From the NCBI GenBank assembly GCA_942491115.1, contig CALNZV010000001.1:558001-622000 (forward strand): DNA of 64,000 nucleotides, read 5' to 3'. The position numbers and the translations under genes were made by a program. The notes beneath the pieces were generated by a model, which saw only the letters and a list, made by a program, of their open reading frames with translations, was not told the DNA's origin and did no database searches. The DNA comes from CALNZV01 sp942491115 (GTDB lineage: Bacteria; Desulfobacterota; Desulfobacteria; Desulfobacterales; UBA5852). The number at the start of each line of letters is the position of its first letter. Positions within the stretch are counted from its first letter, which is position 1. Positions 28,365 through 37,718 of this stretch are shown here, one piece after another.

Positions 28365-28594
28365 ATGTCAAAATGATATATAATATCTTATGTTAAGCGC
28401 CTGTTTCGGTAGCAGAGCCCCGGGAGCCGTTTGTCCCCCGGCGGAATGGCAAAAACCCCCAAAAATAGTCCCCCTGGGGGCGCGTCGGAGGCTTCCCTAT
28501 GCGGCGTGATCAAGGGCTTGCAGTACCAACGGTCGGCGGCGCCCTTGAATGCCTGGCCGATGAACGCCGCCAACACCTGACATATCCGGGATAG
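28332..28594 (+). repeat. MITE-like repeat, copy 3
   Basis: About 263 bp, same orientation as copy 1. Left end TTAGCCCGAATATGTCA at 28332; right end read on the minus strand CTATCCCGGATATGTCA. It is inserted in the BON-domain gene and supplies that gene's stop codon. The body matches copies 1 and 2. Confidence 0.88.
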
Positions 28595-28727
28595 GGAATG
28601 GGATTGCATCTCTTATCTGTGGACGATAGAGACCGATAAAGCTGCTTCAGCAACGCGCCGCCGGGCGATCAAGGTGGCGGCATCACCACCGGCGCCTTCG
28701 GCCGCGTTGAAACGGGAGTGTCGACGA

Positions 28728-29819
28728 ATGCAGATTTTTCAGTGCGATAAATGCCGACAGGTGGTGTTCTTCGAGAACACCACCTGTGAGCGATGTGGAT
28801 CCTCCCTGGGCTATCGCAGCGACCGGAATTCTTTTAACACACTCGTTCAGAAGTCAGGCGACTGGCAGGCGGTGGACGATGCCGGCAGGACCTTCCGCTA
28901 CTGCGGCAACCATGCCCAAGCCGTCTGCAACTGGCTCGTCCCCGTCGACGGCGACACTCCACTGTGCACCGCCTGCAATCTGAACGGCATCATACCCGAC
29001 AGTGGCAATCTCCAGCATGTCAACGCCTGGCGCTTGGTGGAGAACGCCAAGCATCGACTCGTCTACAGCCTGATCCGCTTCAACCTCCCATTGGAAAACA
29101 AGATCGACGCCCCCGGCAGCGGCCTCGCCTTCGATTTCCGGTCGGACGACCTGGCCCCATCCGACCCGGCTGGCGTCAAAACCGGCCATTCGGATGGCAC
29201 CATCACGATCAATCTGGCAGAAGCGGATGCCGTCGAGCGTGAACGGACCCGGGAACGGCTGTCCGAACCCTATCGAACCTTGATCGGTCACTTCCGCCAC
29301 GAGATCGGCCACTACTACTGGCAACATCTCGTCACCCCAAGAACCGACAGACTAGATGCATTTCGCCGCCTGTTCGGCGACGAACGCACCGAATACACCG
29401 AATCGATGCGACACTATTACGACCACGGCCCTCCCGACAACTGGCGGGACCATTATGTCACCGCCTATTCCGCCGCCCACCCCTGGGAGGACTGGGCCGA
29501 AACGTGGGCCCATTATCTTCACATCGTCGATACCCTGGAAACGGCCTTCGCGTTTCGTATCCGTCTAGGCTCCAGTCCTCGCCGTTTTGAAACCGTTGAG
29601 ATGAGGGCCGATTTCGATCCCTACCTCGCGTCAGACTTCACCGTCATAGCGGCAGCCTCCATCCCCCTCACCATTGCCATCAACAGCCTCAACCGAAGCA
29701 TGGGGCAGCCGGACCTCTACCCTTTCACCCTTCCGCCCCCGGTGATGGACAAGCTTCACTTTATCCACCAGCTCCTGGCGTCGTTCCGGACCGCTCTATC
29801 CACAGGCAACGGAGGGTAG
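28728..29819 (+). CDS. Putative zinc-ribbon and zinc-binding metallopeptidase (Peptidase_Mx-like)
   Basis: I choose ATG 28728 behind GGGAG rather than the earlier in-frame start. The 363-residue protein begins with a zinc ribbon, CDKCRQVVFFENTTCERCG, and a second cysteine pair, CTACN. The peptidase motif HEIGHYYW near residue 206 is HExxH, and WEDWAETWAHYLHI further on provides the downstream acidic and histidine residues. This pattern fits the putative zinc-binding metallopeptidase family PF15887, whose substrate is unknown. No signal peptide, so it is probably cytoplasmic. It is the only gene between repeat copy 3 and the TIR gene. Confidence 0.85.
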   Translation: MQIFQCDKCRQVVFFENTTCERCGSSLGYRSDRNSFNTLVQKSGDWQAVDDAGRTFRYCGNHAQAVCNWLVPVDGDTPLCTACNLNGIIPDSGNLQHVNAWRLVENAKHRLVYSLIRFNLPLENKIDAPGSGLAFDFRSDDLAPSDPAGVKTGHSDGTITINLAEADAVERERTRERLSEPYRTLIGHFRHEIGHYYWQHLVTPRTDRLDAFRRLFGDERTEYTESMRHYYDHGPPDNWRDHYVTAYSAAHPWEDWAETWAHYLHIVDTLETAFAFRIRLGSSPRRFETVEMRADFDPYLASDFTVIAAASIPLTIAINSLNRSMGQPDLYPFTLPPPVMDKLHFIHQLLASFRTALSTGNGG

Positions 29820-30497
29820 TGATCGTCGTCACTGGTAATGCAGATGCAAATCCAACCCGGCAGACATCGGTCCTATCTATGGGACTACCTCAGCCCTTGC
29901 GGCAACCTGTCCATCAAACAGAATCGAAAGACCGGCAGTTGTGGTCGCAAAGAGGCAGCCTTGATCTTCATCCTGAAATAGGAACGGACATTTCAACTGT
30001 ACTTTTCATAGGGGTTTCACCCATGCGGTTTTTCCCAGTGCTCCGATCACCCGAAACCTAAAACAGCCCATAAGATTCTATTAAACTCTTTTCTTGACAT
30101 CTTTATTGGATTTTGATGATGTAAAGCCTCCAATAAAGCACGCCAACGGCAATATGGAATCTTGCTATGGATGGGTGTTTGGCCCACTTTTTTATAATTG
30201 GGGCTTTTCATTGACCATTGCTCACTAAGAAGCCATTGATTTTGATTGATCCGCCAGGTTGACCCTCTATCGGCTGGTCAAATTGGAAGTTAGCAACTCT
30301 CCTCCCACACACCTCCTGATCGGTGAATTCTACCTTAACCACACCCTCTTTTCTATTTGAGACAGCGCCTGGTATCCATTGATTCCTGGTTCGCCCGTTC
30401 AATCGGAAGAAAATCGACGGGTGCCAGCGACTAATAGAAAAATCGATCAACGGCATCCATCTTCCCGACAACACTAAACGTGAGTGGGGGCTAAAAG
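29820..30497. other. Non-coding stretch upstream of the TIR-WD40 gene
   Basis: About 680 bases. TTGACA at about 30095 followed after 17 bases by TGATGT is a candidate promoter, which would leave a leader of nearly 400 bases. A 102-codon minus frame (30208-30516) shows some protein-like sequence (VVKVEFTDQEVCGRRVANFQ) but no family resemblance or ribosome site. No repeat was seen. Confidence 0.4.
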
Positions 30498-33400
30498 ATG
30501 CTTTTGGGTATTCCAACCTCAGCGTATCGATATCAGGCCTTTATTTCCTATAGCCATGAGGCGGACGGACCGCGTGCTGCCGCTTTGCAGAAGACCCTGG
30601 AACAAATCGCTCGCCCCTGGTACCGCGCGCGCTCGCTACGCGTGTTTCGCGACGACACAGACCTCGCCGTTTCCCCTGGTTTGGAGACGGAGATCTTCAA
30701 GGCCTTGAAGCAAAGCGAATGGCTCGTACTGGTCGCATCGCCTAAATCCGCGAGTTCTGTCTGGGTCGCCAAGGAGGTGGAATGGTGGCTCACCCATAGA
30801 ACCGTCGACACCATTCTGCTTGTGAAAACGGAAGGTGAGATCCTGTGGGATCCCATCCACCAGGATTTCGACTGGAAGATCTCGACAGCCATCTCAACGG
30901 CTCTTAAAGAAAAGTTCTCCTCAGAGCCCCTGTTTCTCGATCTCTCATCGTTCACCCTGCCGGAACAGTTAGACCCCAGAAATCCGGAGTTTCGTGGACA
31001 GGTATTGAAGATTGCCGCGCGACTGCTCGGAAAAAGCCCCGTCGACATCGAAAGCGAGGATCTCCGACAGGTTCGCCGTAACAAGGCCTGGGCAACGGTC
31101 GCGTTTCTGGCAACGGCAGTGGCCGCGGGGGTTGCCTTTTTTCAGTGGCATGTCGCCGAACGCCGGGCCGACCAGCTGGAAGCCGAGGCCCTCCGGGCCA
31201 GGTCCAGTGAGCTTGCGGCATCCGGCAGGACCCTGGCCACCTCCCGCACCCCGGACGCCGCGATTGTCCTCGCCCGGCATGCTCTGACAACGGACAGGAG
31301 CAATCCTGACGGTATGACCTCCACATGGTCAATATTGAAGGAACATCTGTGCACTCATACGTTTCGGGGCAACCGGGGCGCCATTCTTTCCGCGGTGTTC
31401 AGCCCGGATGGCAGCCAGGTATTGACGGCAAACGAGGATGGTACCGCCCAGATTTGGGAGATCGACAGCGGAAATGTCGTGACTGAATTCAAGGAGCACC
31501 GAGAGGCGGTCACTTCCGCGGTGTTCAGCCCAGACGGCAACCGTATATTGACGGCCAGCAACGACGGAACGGCCCGTGTGTGGCATGTCGGAGGAGGAGA
31601 GGAGATCGCAGTCCTCCGCGGTCACCGCAGCCGCATTCCACAAGCCGTTTTCAGTTCCGATAGTCAGCGCATCGCCACGGCGAGCTACGATCACACCGCT
31701 CGTATCTGGGATGTGTCAAGCGGAGAGTTGCTGTTCGAGCTGGGAGATCACCCGGGGCCCGTGCGGCTAGCGGCTTTCGATCCGGATGGATTTCGAGTGC
31801 TCACGTGCAGCCAGACTGAGGCCAAAGTATGGGACGTGGTCAGCGGAAAGATGTTGACCGTGTTCCAAGGACATAAAAACCTGGTTTCTTCGGCCGCATT
31901 CAGCCCGGACGGCAAGCGGATCGTCACCGCCAGTGATGACCATACCGCACGGATATGGGATGCTTCGACCGGAAGTGTGATTGTTGAACTAACCGGGCAC
32001 CATGGAAACCTTTTTTCTGCCACTTTCAGCCCGGACGGGAGCCGGATCGTGACGGCCAGCCTGGACCGGACCGTCCGAGTGTTTGACGCAGACACCGGGG
32101 AGGAACTCGCTGAGCTGCGCGGCAATCATTGGGCAGCGGAGGATGCCCGATTCAGCCCAGACGGGGGAATGATCCTTACGATTCATCAGGACTTTACCGC
32201 CCGCCTGTGGGATATGGCCAATCAGGAGCTGCTAGTCGTTTTTGGGGGACACGGGGAAAAAATTACTTCGGCGGTATTCAGCGACAACGGCCAACGGGTG
32301 CTTACGGCAAGCCGGGACGGCACCTCAAGGATCTGGAGCGTGAGCAGCGCCGAGGTGATCGACATGTTCGCCGACGATGAACATTCAGTTCATAAGGTGG
32401 CTTTCGGAGAGGGCGGCAGGCGTCTACTGACCCAGAATAGTGACATTGTGCGCTCCTGGGATTTGTCTAATCGACAGCTGATTGGGGCGTTCCAAGCCGA
32501 TATTCATCTGGATGCCATCGCTGTCAGTCCTGATGGCCGTCGCATTCTAACGGGGGACATGGATGGAGAGGCAACCATCTGGAACGCGGATACCGGAAAA
32601 CCTCTCACCACAATAAAGGTTGGCGACGAAGCGATCATCGCAACAGCGTTTGCCCCAGATGGTCAACGGGTGGTTGTCGGCAGCGGGAAGATCGCGCGTG
32701 TCTGTGAAACCGGAGGTCGACAGGATACTGTCCTCTTCGAGGGCCACGATGGTGAAATAGAGTCGGCAAGCTTTAGCCCGGACGGAGGCTGGGTGGTGAC
32801 GGCCAGCCAAGACGGGACCGCAAAGGTGTGGGCCACCCGGACCGGCCGTCTGTTCCTGACCCTGCAAGGCCACAAGGGGCCTTTGTCCTCGGCTGTCTTC
32901 AGCTCGGATGGACATCGCGTCGTGACCGCAAGCCATGATGACACCGCCCGGGTGTGGGATGCCCAAACAGGTCGCCCCTTAGCTGTCCTCAGCGGACACT
33001 CGGGGGTCGTCCTTTCAGCCCATATCAGCCCGGACGGACTGATGGTGGCAACCGCGAGCTTTGACTCAACCGTCCGGCTATGGGATGTGGAGACCGGCAT
33101 CCTTCGCGCTGAGCTAAGGGGTCATCGAGGCCGAGTCAGAAAAGCAATCTTCAGTCCTGACGGCAGTCTGCTGGCGACGACCGCAATCAGGGATGACAAT
33201 GTGCCTCTGGTCTGGGACGCCCATAGCGGCAGGCTGATTCTCGAGCTGCGAGGCCACCGACGCCCTGTGGAAGCCATCGCTTTCAGTCCGGACGGTCGCC
33301 TCGTCACAACCGGCGGCGAGGACGGCAAGACACTGATCTGGGATATCGGCCTCGCCTACGCGGATTCCGAAGAACTGATGGACCTCATGGATCATCGAAT

Positions 33401-33518
33401 TGCCCGGCTCGGCGTCAAACTCTCGCCTGACCAATGCCAACTCTACTTCTCTTCTTTAATCGGGACAAGACCTGCTGAGTGCGCCCGAATCGTGGAGGCC
33501 TCTGCACCCACTCGCTGA
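30498..33518 (+). CDS. TIR domain - transmembrane - WD40 repeat protein, 1006 aa
   Basis: Domains in order: a TIR domain (residues 10-180) opening with YQAFISYSHEAD and containing the W-x-x-x-E motif WVAKE with Glu93, the position of the catalytic glutamate in NAD-cleaving TIR proteins; a basic stretch and one membrane helix (AWATVAFLATAVAAGVAFF, about 197-216); a coiled linker (about 218-270); then 16 WD40-like repeats from about residue 285 to 955, each with an FSPDG type turn and a D-G/H-T-A-R-V/I-W core. TIR domains in bacteria hydrolyse NAD or make signalling nucleotides in immunity, while the WD40 propeller(s) would sense a ligand or partner. The effector role is inferred. A gene for an exported protein follows by 133 bases. 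Confidence 0.9.
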   Translation: MLLGIPTSAYRYQAFISYSHEADGPRAAALQKTLEQIARPWYRARSLRVFRDDTDLAVSPGLETEIFKALKQSEWLVLVASPKSASSVWVAKEVEWWLTHRTVDTILLVKTEGEILWDPIHQDFDWKISTAISTALKEKFSSEPLFLDLSSFTLPEQLDPRNPEFRGQVLKIAARLLGKSPVDIESEDLRQVRRNKAWATVAFLATAVAAGVAFFQWHVAERRADQLEAEALRARSSELAASGRTLATSRTPDAAIVLARHALTTDRSNPDGMTSTWSILKEHLCTHTFRGNRGAILSAVFSPDGSQVLTANEDGTAQIWEIDSGNVVTEFKEHREAVTSAVFSPDGNRILTASNDGTARVWHVGGGEEIAVLRGHRSRIPQAVFSSDSQRIATASYDHTARIWDVSSGELLFELGDHPGPVRLAAFDPDGFRVLTCSQTEAKVWDVVSGKMLTVFQGHKNLVSSAAFSPDGKRIVTASDDHTARIWDASTGSVIVELTGHHGNLFSATFSPDGSRIVTASLDRTVRVFDADTGEELAELRGNHWAAEDARFSPDGGMILTIHQDFTARLWDMANQELLVVFGGHGEKITSAVFSDNGQRVLTASRDGTSRIWSVSSAEVIDMFADDEHSVHKVAFGEGGRRLLTQNSDIVRSWDLSNRQLIGAFQADIHLDAIAVSPDGRRILTGDMDGEATIWNADTGKPLTTIKVGDEAIIATAFAPDGQRVVVGSGKIARVCETGGRQDTVLFEGHDGEIESASFSPDGGWVVTASQDGTAKVWATRTGRLFLTLQGHKGPLSSAVFSSDGHRVVTASHDDTARVWDAQTGRPLAVLSGHSGVVLSAHISPDGLMVATASFDSTVRLWDVETGILRAELRGHRGRVRKAIFSPDGSLLATTAIRDDNVPLVWDAHSGRLILELRGHRRPVEAIAFSPDGRLVTTGGEDGKTLIWDIGLAYADSEELMDLMDHRIARLGVKLSPDQCQLYFSSLIGTRPAECARIVEASAPTR

Positions 33519-33651
33519 TGGGTTTGAGGGATGTTACCGGCTCTCGGCCGCTCTGACCCGGGGCCGCCCGCGAATGGATGGAAGGTCCACATACCGTGAT
33601 CAGGTCGAATGGCTGACCTGTTGAAAGTGAATGCCAACCAGGGAGGTAACG

Positions 33652-34218
33652 ATGAAAAAGAAGATCCCGATGATCTTGATGGTTGCATTGCTGTTGGTCT
33701 CGACTCTGGCTGTCATCTCGGTCCCACAGTCCAACGTCCCGGTGTCGGTATTAATTACATCGAGTGGATACCCTGAAGTGTCGAGTGGAAGGGAAGACGC
33801 GGAAACAACGACGGCGATCCGGGAAATCTACAACGAATATATGCGCCAGGTGATGGGGCATTTGGACGGCGAACTGCAGCAGATAGGCATCGCCTCTCGC
33901 ACCTATTTCCACAAGGACGTCTCGAAATCCATGCGTCAGTCGGTCTTCGATTTGATGATAGAGGATCGGTTCGACGGCATCATTCAGCTTAATTACGACC
34001 CGGTGAATACGAGCGCCGAAAACAGTATGTATCTGACCGCCGACTACCTCATCGTGGTGTATACACCGGCAGCGGACGGTGGATCGGTTGCAAATTTCGA
34101 GCGGGGCTGCGAGGAGCGTTATCGAATCTGGAGCGAAGGGCTTCGGGGATCCCCATCGACAGGCGCGGTTGCATCCAATTTTATCCAGGAATTACGAACC
34201 CAAATGTTTGGCGACTGA
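33652..34218 (+). CDS. Exported protein of unknown function downstream of the TIR-WD40 gene, 188 aa
   Basis: ATG 33652 stands behind AGGGAGGTAACG, a better start than the upstream in-frame codon. A signal peptide is clear (MKKKIPMILMVALLLVSTLA). The mature part (NVPVSVLITSSGYPEV, then YMRQVMGHLDGELQQIGI and VFDLMIEDRFDGIIQLNYDP) looks like an alpha/beta domain of the type seen in periplasmic or outer-membrane-associated proteins. There is no lipobox cysteine. I know no family. Same strand as the TIR-WD40 gene with a 133-base gap; co-transcription is possible. Confidence 0.7.
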   Translation: MKKKIPMILMVALLLVSTLAVISVPQSNVPVSVLITSSGYPEVSSGREDAETTTAIREIYNEYMRQVMGHLDGELQQIGIASRTYFHKDVSKSMRQSVFDLMIEDRFDGIIQLNYDPVNTSAENSMYLTADYLIVVYTPAADGGSVANFERGCEERYRIWSEGLRGSPSTGAVASNFIQELRTQMFGD

Positions 34219-34621
34219 TCCCCCTGGCGTTGGGCCAGACCCCAGTCCTGTGAAATGACCGCCACAGGCATTGACTCCCGAGCAGTTGTCTTCTGCCTCT
34301 TCGGTGTTCACGGCCAAAGGGCAGGGTCGACGTCCATTCCATCAGGGGGGTGCTCAGCCCCGCACCGGCAGGAACAGTATCACGAACACCCCAATGGGAT
34401 GAGCACGCCTGGTACATTTCCAAAGGGCGATTCCCAAGAATGCAGCGGGCTGCCACCTCTCAAAATCTTGATCGGTCGTCTTCAGGCGTTTTCTTCTTAT
34501 TGGCACGAGTCTAAACCATCAAGGATTCCGCTTTTGTATTCCGTGATTAATCGCTCGGTTTTCGGATGAATGATGTTACCTGTTACCAGCGGAAAAGATG
34601 CTGCATTCCCCGAGGATGGCA
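34219..34621. other. Intergenic stretch between convergent genes
   Basis: About 400 bases between the exported-protein gene and the lipoprotein gene on the opposite strand. No gene, repeat or clear terminator hairpin was recognised. Confidence 0.4.
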
Positions 34622-35056
34622 TCAATAATAAAATTTGATGCACCAGCAAATATCATAGCAATGAGGTGGACCCTCCAACGGAAAATCACAGATCTTTACA
34701 CATCTGAGTTCTTCTCCTGATTCACATTGTTTCGCAGAAGGGGTTACCTGAATATTCCCGCCCATGGCTTTATCGCTGTCCACCAACTTCGTTTCTTTGA
34801 CATCGCCATTATTATCAACCGTAATTTCAAGAGTTGCCCTGTTGATTTCCCCCTGGTCCTCGCATTCCACGGCATATCTCTGGGTGAAGGATTCTTTCGG
34901 CATGGATCCATCATTCTTAATGCTCAACAATTTATTACACGAAGAGTTTTGAACCACAATCTGGCTGTTAAGCCGATAGGGTTTTGCCGCGCATCCACTG
35001 AGAAGCAATAAGACTGTAAAGATCGCCAATACAGTACTCAAGTGACCCTTTTCCAT
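34622..35056 (-). CDS. Hypothetical lipoprotein, 144 aa
   Basis: Start ATG 35056 behind AAGGAGGGAACA. The N-terminus carries a lipoprotein signal peptide with lipobox LLSGC (Cys22), so the product is lipid-modified and anchored in the inner or outer membrane. The mature part contains several cysteines near the C-terminus (CESGEELRCVKICDFPL and CYDICWCIKFYY), probably disulfide-bonded in the periplasm. I recognise no domain. It stands alone, with AT-rich non-coding DNA upstream. Confidence 0.75.
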   Translation of the reverse strand: MEKGHLSTVLAIFTVLLLLSGCAAKPYRLNSQIVVQNSSCNKLLSIKNDGSMPKESFTQRYAVECEDQGEINRATLEITVDNNGDVKETKLVDSDKAMGGNIQVTPSAKQCESGEELRCVKICDFPLEGPPHCYDICWCIKFYY

Positions 35057-36557
35057 TGTTCCCTCCTTTTGTTATTCATTTATCTCTTTCACTCACGATA
35101 CAATTTTTCTCAAGATTTGAGTACACTTTATGGCGAGATTGAAATGGAAAAAGAGTCGTTTTAATGACGTTAGAAAATTCTGATGAGAATGCTGAAAAGG
35201 AGGAGAGTCATTTGAGTTTGAGCTTTATATTTTGGAAACCGATCTTTTATATTTTAAACCACTATTTGATAAAGTAATGCCCCATGAAACCATTATCAAT
35301 GTGTGTAAAAATAAAACAAATAGAATATATAATTTATCAATATATATAAATATCGTTTAACTGATCATTATTTTCATATGCCTCATTTTCCCTATCTGCA
35401 CCCTGTATAGCCAGACGGAAACTCCGTCAGCCACCACCACTTTAAAAACCTCATCGAAACCGACACTATTGGTTCAACATCCTGTGGCAGTCCACAACAC
35501 GAAAATCGGGGATTAAGGCCACAACCGAATCAGAATGCCCCCGGAATCGTTTCAGTGATTATGTCATCCATTATAATCCCATCGCACCGAGGCGCATTGG
35601 CAGAAACTTCAGGGGAATCCTGCAGAAGGTGGCGTCATCTGCCAAAATCACCTGGGAGAAATCAAGTGAGGCATCGATCTTCTATCCAATTCCTTCGTCA
35701 TTCGTGGTTTCCGTAATGCGGTTATCTATAACGCTCCAGATGGCCCAAATCGAAAGGCCAATGGGTGTCGGATCGGATGCCGGGCGGCTGTCTGAGCCAT
35801 TCAGGCCGCGTTGAGACGGTTGCCACCTGAGGGTTTCAGATTCCTCGATTTTGCCTGTCAGCCAATATGTTATGCAAGAAAGTCCGTCAGCGACCGTCTT
35901 TACACGGCCTTTGTGGCGGGTTTTGGTTGGCGGCAGAACCGATACCCATGGGCCGCATAGAACCCAACTGGAGGATTCTACATAACCGCGTTCCGTAAAA
36001 CCGAAATGCGGTATGCATTGAATACAGCCGTATATTATACCGTGATCAGCGAGATGCCAGGGTCTCTCGGTGTCTGTTCTGAAACAGTTGCAACCGATGT
36101 CAAAACAGAAAAGTCGTTCAACTGGAGATTTCAAGAGGATTGGGAGAAAGAAAGTCCGACCGTTTGGATCGACTTTTATTGAGAAAAACGGATGGGTTTT
36201 GGTTTTGTGGCTCAAGGGCACACTTGGAGAACGAATCAACGCCATCCTGAGTGCTGCTGGGAAGACCGTCCACAAGCGGCTGCGGTTCGCAGCGAACTTT
36301 TTGCGCCATTGGATCTGCTTGCTGATTGCCTGCCAAAGATCAATCGTTTACGTCGTCACTGTTTGAAAAACGTTTTCAGAATCGACTCATTAGATTTTAA
36401 TGGGCCTGGAAAGAATATCCCGGTTGTTGAATTGTCAGACAACGTGGGCGGTTTCCGACGCATTGCCTTGTTCCCTGGAAAGGAAAAAAGTAACTTTGCA
36501 CACCGGCCTGTTCATTGGATATTGTTTTCTGATGCTCACTGGAATCTCCCTGTGCTT
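35057..36557. other. 1.5-kb stretch with an AT-rich island and no identifiable gene
   Basis: From about 35220 to 35390 the DNA is markedly AT-rich (runs such as ATATATAAATATC), unlike the surrounding GC-rich genes. The rest (35400-36557) has open frames on both strands, up to 197 codons, that show no domain, ribosome site or sensible codon pattern. The upstream part should contain the lipoprotein promoter. It may be decayed foreign DNA. Confidence 0.4.
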
Positions 36558-36872
36558 TCAATAATATTTCAGGCCAATGCCGTAGCAAGCGGCGTCATCT
36601 GTTCCCAACGGTTTCGACCATCGGACCTCGGCAATTGCAACCATTCGAAACCCTTCGCTCAACCGCCGATCCGAAGACTGTGAGGGGCACCTTCTGATTC
36701 GGACCAGCAGACTTGCCCCCTCTTTGAAATCGACCTCCGATTCGAGGTACGCACCGCTTAAGCCGTAGTTCAGCATTTTCCCGTCAACAGCCGCGTTGGG
36801 TTTTCTAGTGGAAAAATATCTGCAAAGAACCGGCGCTTCTGTTTCTTGGCGTTCATCTTTTCTTTTTTCCAT
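36558..36872 (-). CDS. PilZ domain protein
   Basis: 104 residues from ATG 36872, which has a near-perfect ribosome site (GAGGAGGTGA). The sequence begins MEKRKDERQETEAPVLCRY, resembling the R-x-x-x-R c-di-GMP-binding arm, and LNYGLSGAYLESE corresponds to the D/N-x-S-x-x-G motif. PilZ domains bind cyclic di-GMP and relay it to motility or polysaccharide functions. It is a single-domain member, last in the minus-strand gene series headed by the CooS operon, but separated from it by 117 bases, so it may be transcribed separately. Confidence 0.8.
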   Translation of the reverse strand: MEKRKDERQETEAPVLCRYFSTRKPNAAVDGKMLNYGLSGAYLESEVDFKEGASLLVRIRRCPSQSSDRRLSEGFRMVAIAEVRWSKPLGTDDAACYGIGLKYY

Positions 36873-36989
36873 GGAGTCACCTCCTCGGATCCTCCCCACA
36901 CCGCTGAGTGTCTTGTCCCCTGGAAGATGCGGGTGATTCGATAGGGCAGCCTTATGACTTTCGTGGTGGCCCCCCTGCCAGGGTCAAAT

Positions 36990-37253
36990 CTAATCCGTGT
37001 CGGAATAGAGGTCACCCAGAGGAATTTTCTCTCCAGGCCGCCATATCACGAAATCAGAGCCAGTGAGAAAATCTCCCCGCCTGACGCCACCTTCCACCCA
37101 GACAATGCGTGTATGGCATTCTTCAACGCTTCGGTCCAGGGTACGCATCCGTTTGGCCAAGGCTTTTTCCGCCGTTTCCCGACGATTGTGCACCGAAATG
37201 ACCTCTTTCTTCGGTTTTGAATGATCATAGTCGTCGTATATAAGCGCGTACAT
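36990..37253 (-). CDS. Small conserved-looking hypothetical protein, 87 aa
   Basis: ATG 37253 lies behind AAAGGAGGACGCC, a strong ribosome site. The protein starts MYALIYDDYDHSKPKKEVIS, has a long charged helix (RRETAEKALAKRMRTLDRSV) and ends with VIWRPGEKIPLGDLYSD. No membrane segment or signal. I do not recognise the family; the sequence could be a small regulatory or binding domain. It follows the truncated DUF1638 gene by 97 bases on the same strand. Confidence 0.65.
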   Translation of the reverse strand: MYALIYDDYDHSKPKKEVISVHNRRETAEKALAKRMRTLDRSVEECHTRIVWVEGGVRRGDFLTGSDFVIWRPGEKIPLGDLYSDTD

Positions 37254-37350
37254 GGCGTCCTCCTTTCTTCAGGCAGGGTGGCTGAAGTGCTATCAGCGAA
37301 GTCAACCTGCCCACAGCCGTTGCGCTTTCTCAACTAAAAGCGATTTGAAC

Positions 37351-37596
37351 CTATCCAGTGAAACCGGTACCATCCAGCACCACGGCTCCGCCGGCGTGCC
37401 ATGGGAAATTTTCATTGGCCGCTTGAATCCGTCTGATCAGTTGCCGTTCCAGTTCTTGAATATCTTCATGGAGCCCCGGCGTGCTGTAGTAGAAAAGGTC
37501 TGTGTCCAGAAAGCCTTCATCTTTCAGGAAATCCAGTTCGATACTCAATGTGCCGCAGGAAACGATGGCGATTTTGGAAAATGACACATGGTTCAT
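37351..37596 (-). pseudogene. N-terminal fragment of a DUF1638 family protein
   Basis: Start at ATG 37596 (or 37602) behind GGAGG. The sequence SKIAIVSCGTLSIELDFLKD, then TPGLHEDIQELERQLIRRI and AVVLDGTGF, fits the N-terminal third of DUF1638 proteins, in which the usual GYGxC motif should follow. The frame ends after 81 codons, and no continuation is found in the other frames downstream, so the gene is 3'-truncated. Members occur near corrinoid or CO-related enzymes in anaerobes, which agrees with the neighbouring CooS operon. Confidence 0.55.
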
Positions 37597-37718
37597 ATCC
37601 ATTTCCCTCCATTTTACCTCGAATCCCCAGACATGCTGGAGGTACCGGCCTGAATTTAGAAAGTCGCAATTTGAGACATTTAACGGAAAAAGCGCTGAAC
37701 ATCGGCCATCGACCGTTT

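Noticed and set aside
34501..34520. TGGCACGA as a second sigma54 promoter
   Set aside because: The -24 part is good but the expected TTGC at -12 is missing and no gene follows on that strand.
35682..36275. 197-codon minus-strand frame in the 1.5-kb gap
   Set aside because: No ribosome site, domain or hydrophobic pattern; composition looks like chance open frame.
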